A DNA stretch of 40,357 nt from Candidatus Fraserbacteria bacterium (GTDB taxonomy: Bacteria; Bipolaricaulota; Bipolaricaulia; RBG-16-55-9; JAJCYT01), in the NCBI GenBank assembly GCA_029262795.1, contig JAJCYT010000024.1, positions 1-40,357 on the forward strand, given 5' to 3'. The notes below the pieces were generated by a model. That model made no database searches. It was not told the DNA's origin and saw nothing but the letters and a program-made list of their open reading frames with translations. Numbering within the stretch: the stretch's first letter is position 1; each line of letters starts with the position of its first letter. The translations under genes were made by a program, and so were the position numbers. This document shows, one piece after another, positions 34,137-40,357 of this stretch.

Positions 34137-34649
34137 ATGAGACAATCCGTTCTAATCGTATTTGGTGTGTTAGTATTCACCTTTCTTTTTGCCCATCCCG
34201 CTCAAGCATCTGTATTGGAACTGTCAATAGGTGTGTCTCAAAATTCTGTAGTGCAACAAAGCACCCCATCTCCTTTCAAGAACATTTCACGCTGGCTGGA
34301 TGTAGGGGCATCACTTGTGTTTGATAGGGTTTCGGTCAGTTTTGGCGCAAGCCTCTTTAACTTTGAAACCTTAGAGATTGAGAAGGATCCAACATACGCT
34401 TTACAATTGGATGTATCGCTGCTCTCCCTACTGAGTACATCTATTTACGCAGGTCTGCGAGTGTCTTATAAACCAAGCGCCAGGTGGATCTCTGTAGGCG
34501 GTATGCTAGGGATAAAGGCCACCTTTTTAGGTTTTCTGCAAACCGAACTCTATCTGCTTGTCAGCCGCACCCCAGGAGCAAACTGTTGTCCTGAAGGCTG
34601 GGGGATTTTCTTTGGAGGCGGGGTCTCCATCTCCATTGGCTTGCTTTGA
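34137..34649 (+). CDS. Small exported, probably outer-membrane beta-barrel protein
   Basis: 170 residues with GGGGAGGAATA-ATG start. Signal peptide SVLIVFGVLVFTFLFAHPAQA, cleavage near AQA-SV. The mature part alternates hydrophobic and polar residues (VSVSFGASLFNFETLEI, ISVGGMLGIKATFLGFLQTEL) and ends ISIGLL, typical of strands of a small outer-membrane barrel; no membrane helix. Its sequence is not recognised. Two Cys (ANCC) sit near the end. Confidence 0.6.
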   Translation: MRQSVLIVFGVLVFTFLFAHPAQASVLELSIGVSQNSVVQQSTPSPFKNISRWLDVGASLVFDRVSVSFGASLFNFETLEIEKDPTYALQLDVSLLSLLSTSIYAGLRVSYKPSARWISVGGMLGIKATFLGFLQTELYLLVSRTPGANCCPEGWGIFFGGGVSISIGLL

Positions 34650-34700
34650 ATCGGTTGACTCAACAAGAAAAATCCGAGTTTAATCTCCCCTCAAAAAGAG

Positions 34701-34737
34701 GCCCAAAGTCACAAAAGAATATTATGTGACTTTCAGC
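34701..34737. repeat. IS3-derived hairpin element, copy 4 (core)
   Basis: GCCCAAAGTCACA, 11 bp, TGTGACTTTCAGC: the same central hairpin as copy 2. The flanks fit the family only loosely (the downstream CACTAGACTTTTATCAATTTTC corresponds to CTTAGACCGAATTTC). It lies between the converging genes 34137-34649 and 34911-37499. Confidence 0.65.
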
Positions 34738-34764
34738 GTATCACTAGACTTTTATCAATTTTCG

Positions 34765-34794
34765 AATTCGGCATTATTGCCATAATGCGGAATT
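34765..34794. repeat. 30-bp palindrome, copy A
   Basis: AATTCGGCATTAT-TGCC-ATAATGCGGAATT: 13-base arms with one mismatch and a 4-base loop. It differs from copy B (37684-37713) at only a few bases. The two copies bracket the cyclase gene. No T-run follows, so it is not a simple terminator; REP-like palindrome is the neutral description. Confidence 0.7.
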
Positions 34795-34910
34795 AGCGTT
34801 CAACGTTTTTTGAAATTGTCCAATAAGGTAAGTACGGGAAACTATTAACCTTTTTGAAATATTGAGGATGGAGTTAGTTTTGCGAAATCCATGAAAACAT
34901 TTTCATAGAT

Positions 34911-37499
34911 TCAATTCGCTAGACCCATTTTGACCAAAAGTTCTTGATATCGAGGGTCTACAAGCACTTCTTCACTCAATATCTTAAACGCATTGATGTA
35001 GCGTAAAAACCAATGTTCCCCCCACTGTTCATAAGCGCGTTGAAGCGATGCAAAGCCTTCATCGATCAGACCAAGTTCAAATTCTACATAGGCAATGAAG
35101 ACGTGGAGACTGTTGCCATAAGGTTTTCGCATTCGCATCTCGTTTAAGATTTGATTGGCCTGCTCCAAATCGCCTCTGTGCGCTGCCAAAGTGCCTTGGG
35201 CCCACAAATGAACAATGGCTTCGCCTGAATCTACGTTGGATCTAAGATGTGCTTTTCCTATATCCAGCATTTCTTGTGCAAGTTCAAAGTCTCCAGCATC
35301 TGTCAAGATTCTGGCCAGCCAAGAGTAAGTTCGTGGTTCAGTTGGCTCGAGTTCAAGGGCTTTTTCGACGAATCGCCGCCCTCTGTCGAACTGACCGTTG
35401 AAATAGAGAATATTTCCAAAGCCGATATTATGAGAAGCGACATCTGGGTCTAGCTCGATGGCGCGTTCCATTTGTGCAAACGCTTCAGTCATCCTGTTTT
35501 GAGTCGTAAGATGGTCGGCATAGTCGCTAAGCACAAAGCTGTTTTCGGGCCCTGCTAATTCGACTCTGTACTCCCATAATTCTCTGGCTTCGTCCCATTG
35601 CCCAAGTATTTCTTTTAGCTTTGCCAATTCAAAAATGAGAGCCAATGAATCTTGATTCAGGTTTAAAGCCAATTCGAATTGAGCCAGAGCCTCTTCGTAA
35701 AGTCCAATTTGTTTAAGAAATATGCCATAATTGAGATAAGCTCGGTAATCATCGGGGTTCAGCCTGACAGCTTCTAAAACTTGTTGCTTGCCCGCCTCAG
35801 ACTCTCCTTGAATTTTTTTTGTTTGTGCTAAAGAATTTAATATATCGATTGAGTTGGGAAAAATTTCCAAGGCGCGTTCAAAGGCTTCAGCAGACTCTTC
35901 GAATCGGTTGGAATCTGAGTAGATTTCTCCTGCAGTACTATTGATGATTGGAGATAGCGGGTCTAATTCTAGCGCTTTTTCAATCTCAACCAGGGCTTCT
36001 TGATTTCTATTGAGTAATTTCAGAAGTAGCGCGTACCAATTGTAAACCATTGGATAGTTGGGGTCTAAATCTATAGATGTCCGATAGTATTCTTCCGCTT
36101 TTTCATAATCAACGTACCAATTTGAATTAATCAAACCCAATGAGGCATAAGCTGAAGCTACATTCTCATTGAGTTCCAATGCATCCTTTGCTAGTTCTTC
36201 ACCTCTTAGGTTCCCTTGCTCCAATGGCACGTACCCGTAGGCTGCGGAGAGTGCATAAGCGTCTGCTAAACCAACATAAGCTTGCACAAAACCGGGGTCC
36301 AGGGCTATTGTCTGTTCGAAAGATTCAATTGCTTTTGAAAACCCAGCTTCGGTTCGTTTGTTCAACTGAAAAAGGCCAAGCAAATAGAGATTGTAAGCTT
36401 TTAGATTGTCTGTCCCGACTTCAACGAGCAGAGTTGGCTTGTCGCCCTGAAATTCCAATCGATTCAATACGACGGTGGCGATTTCCTCCTGGATGGCAAA
36501 GATATCGTTCAATTCACGATCAAACTGCTCCGACCATAAATGCCTGTCGTCGGATGCGCGGATGAGTTGTGCGGTGATGCGTACTTGGTTACCATCCTTT
36601 CTCACGCTGCCTTCCAGAATAGCTTCAACATTTAATTTTTTGGCGATTTCAGGAATAGCTAGATTTGAACCTTTAAATGAAAATGAGGAGGTTCTACCGC
36701 GTACACTTAATCCATTGATACTTGCCAGTGCGTTGAGAATCTCTTCGGCAATGCCATCGCTGAAATATTCGTTTTCTGCATCAGAACTTAGATTCTTAAA
36801 TGGCAGTACTGCCAGAGATGAGATTGGCTGTGAGGGTAGCGTATCAATTGAGGGCACCATTGAGGTCAACCACCACGCCATCGCCGCCATGGCAATCAAT
36901 ACGATTGCCCCAACCGCATAAAGCCTCATCTTCTTTGCGTTCGGTTTTTGTGTCTTTGTTTTTTTGAACTTTTTAGTCCATGGCAACACCACTTTGTACA
37001 CCTCAAGTGGTGTTTTGATATTCTTTAACTCGGGTGTTCCAATACTTTCCAACTGTGCTTCCAACTGATTGTTCACTTGGTCAAAAACTTGTTGGGTAAG
37101 ACTGATGCCTCCAGCATCAGCCAGCGGCTCAATGCGAGATGCTACGTTAACACCATCGCCAAACACATCGCCTTCGCGATGCTCAATGTCGCCCAAATGA
37201 ATCCCAATACGAATGAAGAGTTCTCGTTCTTTAGGCTGCGAGGCATTGTAGCCATTTAGGCTCTTTTGAATTGCAATCGCACACTGTACAGCGTGTAAAG
37301 GGCTGGCAAACTCAATCATAAATGAGTCACCGATTGTCTTAATCTCAACACCATTATGTTTTTTCAACAAGGCGCGAATAATGTTGTTATGTTCTTCGAG
37401 CAACTCTAATGCTAATCGCTCGTTCTGTTGAGTTAAGGCGCTATAACCAACAATGTCAGTGAACATAATGGCTACTAAGCGGCGTTCGCTTTTAGTCAT
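34911..37499 (-). CDS. Class III adenylate cyclase fused to TolB/FlgO-like and TPR domains
   Basis: 862 residues. The cyclase catalytic domain (1-170) has both metal aspartates (FTDIVGYS and GDSFMIEF), the lysine of IKTIGDS, and DGVNVASRIE with the Asp, Asn and Arg expected for ATP use. MRLYAVGAIVLIAMAAMAWWL (about 191-211) is a membrane helix. Residues ~225-355 (LAVLPFKNLSSDAENEYFSDGIAEEIL) match the TolB/FlgO-like N-domain common behind such cyclases. The remainder is ~14 TPR-like units. The protein should make cAMP in the cytoplasm while its membrane-distal part senses a partner. Flanked by two 30-bp palindromes. Confidence 0.85.
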   Translation of the reverse strand: MTKSERRLVAIMFTDIVGYSALTQQNERLALELLEEHNNIIRALLKKHNGVEIKTIGDSFMIEFASPLHAVQCAIAIQKSLNGYNASQPKERELFIRIGIHLGDIEHREGDVFGDGVNVASRIEPLADAGGISLTQQVFDQVNNQLEAQLESIGTPELKNIKTPLEVYKVVLPWTKKFKKTKTQKPNAKKMRLYAVGAIVLIAMAAMAWWLTSMVPSIDTLPSQPISSLAVLPFKNLSSDAENEYFSDGIAEEILNALASINGLSVRGRTSSFSFKGSNLAIPEIAKKLNVEAILEGSVRKDGNQVRITAQLIRASDDRHLWSEQFDRELNDIFAIQEEIATVVLNRLEFQGDKPTLLVEVGTDNLKAYNLYLLGLFQLNKRTEAGFSKAIESFEQTIALDPGFVQAYVGLADAYALSAAYGYVPLEQGNLRGEELAKDALELNENVASAYASLGLINSNWYVDYEKAEEYYRTSIDLDPNYPMVYNWYALLLKLLNRNQEALVEIEKALELDPLSPIINSTAGEIYSDSNRFEESAEAFERALEIFPNSIDILNSLAQTKKIQGESEAGKQQVLEAVRLNPDDYRAYLNYGIFLKQIGLYEEALAQFELALNLNQDSLALIFELAKLKEILGQWDEARELWEYRVELAGPENSFVLSDYADHLTTQNRMTEAFAQMERAIELDPDVASHNIGFGNILYFNGQFDRGRRFVEKALELEPTEPRTYSWLARILTDAGDFELAQEMLDIGKAHLRSNVDSGEAIVHLWAQGTLAAHRGDLEQANQILNEMRMRKPYGNSLHVFIAYVEFELGLIDEGFASLQRAYEQWGEHWFLRYINAFKILSEEVLVDPRYQELLVKMGLAN

Positions 37500-37683
37500 G
37501 CACTATTGTAATTCTTTTCGGTACTTAAGAGAAATCAAACCTTATTACGAGCAAGAAGTAATTCAAAGGCGACAAGATCCAACCCTAAGTTGAATGACTA
37601 ACCACAAACTCGACATGATCAAGCTATCCCATAACTGTAGCAATCCACACTTTTTGGGATATAGCGTGTTCAGGGCATTTCTT

Positions 37684-37713
37684 AATTCCGCATTATTGGT
37701 AAAATGCGGAATT
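37684..37713. repeat. 30-bp palindrome, copy B
   Basis: AATTCCGCATTAT-TGGT-AAAATGCGGAATT, arms of 13 bases with one mismatch. Near-identical to copy A at 34765-34794. It lies just left of cassette 2 and upstream of the cyclase gene. Confidence 0.7.
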
Positions 37714-37752
37714 GCCTGACCTCCGTAACCTTTACAATTGAGTAAGAAATCG

Positions 37753-38637
37753 GGCCGTGTTGAATAACTCTATTTTTAGACTTAGAGTTGATATTGTTAC
37801 TGCCAATGAGCAACACATCTAAGATCAAACTTCAATCAGCATTATGGGGTACCGAAATCGATGAAGCGGCGATTGCCAGGTGTGTTCGTGTAAGTGTTGG
37901 TGCCAGCGGGGTCGCCAGTGAAAAAATACCAAGATAGGGGTGCCGTGGTTTCGCCTCTGGCCCCCCACAATCCCAAAGGTCCAGCCAATGTATGAATGCC
38001 CACACGGTCTGTGCTGGATACCGGCAGTCCTGGTGAGAAATGAACTGTACAGATGTCTCCAGGGCATTCTGAGAATTTTACAATGAGCGTGCCGGACCTG
38101 GCTTTAAGCGTCAAATTGGGAGGCGTACCGGACACAACGATGACCTGGAAGTGAATTTCAGCAATGCCCAAATGGCAGAAGCGGATGGCTGTGATTGTGG
38201 TATCTACCGCTGCTGGGTTGGCCATCACACCGTTTTGCAAGTTGTTCAGTGTGGACTGAAAATCTCCCTGGGTACAGTCTATGACTGTTTCACCAAAAAC
38301 ACGATTAAACGAAAGTCCTGCTCCTGCATCAAATGTGAATGCTGCTGCATCCTCGATAGGCGTTGTTTGCCCCCCGCCAGAAAGCATCAACACTAGGAAA
38401 AGTATTAAGGCACGGATTTGGTCTTCGTTAGAGCAGCCGGCTAGGGTTGTGAATATGCCAACAAAGAAGACACCAATTGATGAAAATCTAACAATCCGAA
38501 AGAGCCTGTTCAAGCTGACTTCCTTTTCTCATGCTTCTGGCATTTGGCATAATCGTAACCACAAACGTGCTTCACTGTCAAAAGCTACAAGCGTTTTATA
38601 GATCCTATGTATGAGATTGTATATATTCAACAACGCC
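37753..38637. mobile_element. Transposase-less cassette with IS903-like ends and exact 9-bp target duplication (cassette 2)
   Basis: Left end GGCCGTGTTGAATAAC (37753) and inverted right end TATTCAACAACGCC (to 38637). The flanks are AAGAAATCG at 37744-37752 and again at 38638-38646, an exact 9-bp direct repeat. IS903-group elements duplicate 9 bp. The 885 bp contain one lipoprotein gene and no transposase, so movement must have used an enzyme supplied from elsewhere. The right end is nearly identical over 32 bp to the left end of cassette 1. Confidence 0.85.
37842..38513 (-). CDS. Lipoprotein with conserved leader, unknown exported domain (223 aa)
   Basis: Starts at TTG 38511-38513; AAAAGGAAG lies just upstream. 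The N-terminus is basic, then hydrophobic (SSIGVFFVGIFTTLAGC), a clear lipobox with Cys about residue 26. A second hydrophobic stretch, ALILFLVLMLSGGG, follows. The ~175-residue exported part contains several Cys and is unlike that of the protein at 1486-2244, although the first ~45 residues of the two are clearly related. It is the sole gene of cassette 2. Function unknown. Confidence 0.75.
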   Translation of the reverse strand: MNRLFRIVRFSSIGVFFVGIFTTLAGCSNEDQIRALILFLVLMLSGGGQTTPIEDAAAFTFDAGAGLSFNRVFGETVIDCTQGDFQSTLNNLQNGVMANPAAVDTTITAIRFCHLGIAEIHFQVIVVSGTPPNLTLKARSGTLIVKFSECPGDICTVHFSPGLPVSSTDRVGIHTLAGPLGLWGARGETTAPLSWYFFTGDPAGTNTYTNTPGNRRFIDFGTP

Positions 38638-38684
38638 AAGAAATCGCCCGATATGTAAAGGATACCTATTTACTAAGTTGGCAC

Positions 38685-38723
38685 GGGCTGAAAGTCACAA
38701 AAAAGTATTATGTGACTATTGGC
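38685..38723. repeat. IS3-derived hairpin element, copy 5 (core)
   Basis: GGGCTGAAAGTCACA, 11 bp, TGTGACTATTGGC: the same central hairpin as copies 2 and 4. No convincing IS3-like ends are seen around it. It lies upstream of the second recombinase gene. Confidence 0.65.
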
Positions 38724-38796
38724 AATCCGCTTTAATGACTTCAGTTCGCACTTTCTACATCTTTTTGGATTCTTCGCTAGTTTTTGGATCACATAA

Positions 38797-38809
38797 TTGA
38801 TATAATCAA
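38797..38809. promoter_or_regulatory. Dyad overlapping a -10-like box upstream of recombinase 2
   Basis: TTGAT-ATA-ATCAA is a perfect 5-bp-arm dyad that includes TATAAT (38801-38806). It lies 27 bases before the recombinase start and could be an operator. No good -35 box is present. Confidence 0.35.
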
Positions 38810-38835
38810 CCTATTAAGTGACTTAGGAGAATGAA

Positions 38836-39426
38836 ATGGGAATCCCAAAGCCATCCGATCCAATTCGTAAGCGAAGCCAAGTGCAAAACATCAAACGCCT
38901 CCTCAAAGATGAAGGCAAGATTATCGAACACTTGCTGTTCACGATTGGGGTTAATTCTGGCTTAAGGGTAGGCGACCTCTTGAAGCTCAAAGTGGCTGAC
39001 CTCTGGGACGAAGACGGACAACCACGAAAAGAGTTTTCAACCAGAACGCAAAAAACAGGGTCGCTTGCTTACGTGCAGATTAATCAAGCCATCATCGAGG
39101 TAATGAACCAGGCCAGCAGCATCATCAACATTTATAATCCAGATGCATACCTGTTTTCATTACGAAAGAATCCGCTACAACGTGAAACAGTCAGCAGGAT
39201 GGTCAAGCGGTGGTGTAAGCAAGTAGGGATTGATTCTGGAAATTATAGCGCCCACTCTTTGCGAAAGACCTTTGCTTTTCATATGTGGACCCAACATGGG
39301 AAAACATTTGATGCACTAGCGATTGTTTCAAAGGCGTTGGGTCACAAGTCAACAGGCACAACGATGGATTATCTTGGAATCAGGCGAGCGCAGGTTGCTG
39401 AGTGGCAAAATGATTTGAATCTTTAG
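38836..39426 (+). CDS. Small tyrosine recombinase (196 aa)
   Basis: Catalytic-domain-only recombinase with TTAGGAGAATGAA-ATG start. Arg in NSGLRVGDLL, Lys in TRTQKTGS, HSLRKTFAFHMW (the usual HxxR), GHKSTGTTMDYLGI with Tyr. All catalytic residues of the R-K-HxxR-(H/W)-Y set can be seen. It differs strongly from the 200-residue recombinase at 26199-26801. It could mobilise DNA to either side or invert a segment; no inverted-repeat partners for it were found. Confidence 0.85.
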   Translation: MGIPKPSDPIRKRSQVQNIKRLLKDEGKIIEHLLFTIGVNSGLRVGDLLKLKVADLWDEDGQPRKEFSTRTQKTGSLAYVQINQAIIEVMNQASSIINIYNPDAYLFSLRKNPLQRETVSRMVKRWCKQVGIDSGNYSAHSLRKTFAFHMWTQHGKTFDALAIVSKALGHKSTGTTMDYLGIRRAQVAEWQNDLNL

Positions 39427-40177
39427 TTGAAAAGTTGTATAGCTTTGTCTAACTCGATTGTGGATCAGCCACATCATCTCTCGATGTTCCACAAATACAC
39501 CATGGAACATTACCTAACGAATTCAACTCTGAAAATAGTCACTTCTTTTTCTATTGCCTGAGATTAGAATAATATTTTGGGATTAGATGTGGATTTGAGA
39601 AGTTTGGAGATCATCCATATTTGGATAATATGGTTATTTTGTCACATTAGAAATTGTAACGTTTTGGCAGTGCAGATAAAGCACATTGTAGGTTTGTTAT
39701 TGTTGCACCTTAACTTAATGTGACAATACGCCAGATTTCAGCCTATTTTCTGCCCATCGATTGCTAATTCAAAAGTTAACCCAAGATTAAATTGGGAATT
39801 GTAATTAAACGCCGGGAAGCTAACTTGCAAAACCGTCAAATACGAAATCCTTAACAAATTGAAATTGGCCTTTGCCTCAATTAACTTTCTCTTTCTTAGG
39901 GGCCAAAGTTTAATTGATATGCAACCTTGAGTAAGATGCATCTTCACGATTAGTCCTTAGGAAATTAGTGATGAATTAAAAATCTACATCTTTATAAGGT
40001 TAAAGAGCTTTTAATCCACTGTTCAAGTTTTTATGTAACACATGTCACATAAATCAGTCTGGTAATGCACATCACATCTAGAAATTTTCCACATTATATC
40101 GCATGAGCTTATCATACCGTGTACTACATATTCATTCTTCGTTATTTGATTTAACGTTATCCTAAGGAGGATATTGA
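39427..40177. other. Gene-free stretch
   Basis: About 750 bp, A+T-rich, with no frame I can support. An open minus-strand frame at 39738-39947 has no ribosome-binding site, but its last ~30 codons (FNYNSQFNLGLTFELAI) read a little like an outer-membrane strand, so it may be a gene remnant. No copies of the repeats seen further left were found here. Confidence 0.5.
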
Positions 40178-40357
40178 ATGGCCCACGTATCGAGAGTATA
40201 CGGAAGATTCCTTGCAATTTCTGGATTACTTCTGGCAGTAGGTATTACATGGAGTTTGTTTTTCTCTGTGCATGGTCAGGGAACAACTGAGGCAGTGGTT
40301 TGGACCAACATGACCTTTGTCGGAAGTAATGGAAACACATTGACCAAACAGAGTGTA
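40178..40357 (+). CDS. Exported protein, N-terminal part (cut by window edge)
   Basis: AAGGAGG lies a suitable distance before ATG 40178. The first 34 residues form a signal peptide or anchor (FLAISGLLLAVGITWSLFFSVHG). The visible mature part (EAVVWTNMTFVGSNGNTLTK) looks beta-rich. Sixty codons are visible. The family cannot be determined from so little. Confidence 0.65.
   Translation, partial: MAHVSRVYGRFLAISGLLLAVGITWSLFFSVHGQGTTEAVVWTNMTFVGSNGNTLTKQSV

Noticed and set aside
39738..39947. 69-codon minus-strand frame
   Set aside because: No ribosome-binding site and no conserved pattern beyond a vague strand-like end; at most a remnant.
1..40357. tRNA and rRNA genes
   Set aside because: No cloverleaf with GGTTCGAATCC-like T-arm or rRNA segment was seen on either strand.

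Overview
The window is mobile-element-rich DNA from a bacterium, probably Gram-negative. Two genes encode lipoproteins with a lipobox, one encodes a small barrel-like outer-membrane candidate, and several exported proteins are present. There are no tRNA, rRNA or core metabolic genes, so the organism cannot be named. The class III cyclase/TPR protein and the tandem EF-hand-like exported protein are of kinds common in large-genome environmental bacteria; that is only a hint.

Layout. (1) 1-1302: insertion-sequence wreckage. Two overlapping pieces of an IS3-family element abut an IS6-like transposase gene whose end has been cut off. (2) 1403-2372: a transposase-less cassette with one lipoprotein gene between IS5/IS903-like inverted ends. 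(3) About 2.6-26.8 kb: a plasmid/phage-satellite-like island. It contains a ParA plus ribbon-helix-helix partition pair, an XRE regulator behind two interlocked promoters, a winged-helix replication-type protein, a P4-type primase-helicase, a possible ssDNA-binding protein, a small terminase, a large terminase split into two genes, a tape-measure protein and, at the far end, a small tyrosine recombinase. Portal, capsid and other tail genes are absent. (4) Cargo inside the island: a membrane-protein/P-loop ATPase pair (6.8-9.4 kb), small unknown genes, a Panacea-type toxin-antitoxin pair (11.1-12.0 kb) and a 1058-residue protein joining an HD phosphohydrolase to an Hsp90-like ATPase (23.0-26.1 kb). 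These look like defence or conflict genes.

(5) 26.8-38.8 kb: a different neighbourhood. Five copies of a short hairpin element with termini resembling the IS3 element at the left edge sit between its genes. Here lie a large exported protein, a second membrane-protein/P-loop ATPase pair with reversed gene order, a small outer-membrane candidate, a cyclase/TolB-like/TPR regulator flanked by two copies of a 30-bp palindrome, and a second lipoprotein cassette with an exact 9-bp target-site duplication. (6) 38.8-40.36 kb: a second small tyrosine recombinase, a gene-free stretch, and the start of another exported protein.

The most notable results are: two dissimilar membrane-protein/ATPase pairs that share layout and a 23-bp gene overlap; the HD-Hsp90 fusion; two lipoprotein-bearing transposase-less cassettes; the face-to-face consensus promoters; and an IS3-derived miniature-element family. 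All function calls rest on motifs read by eye; no database search was possible.
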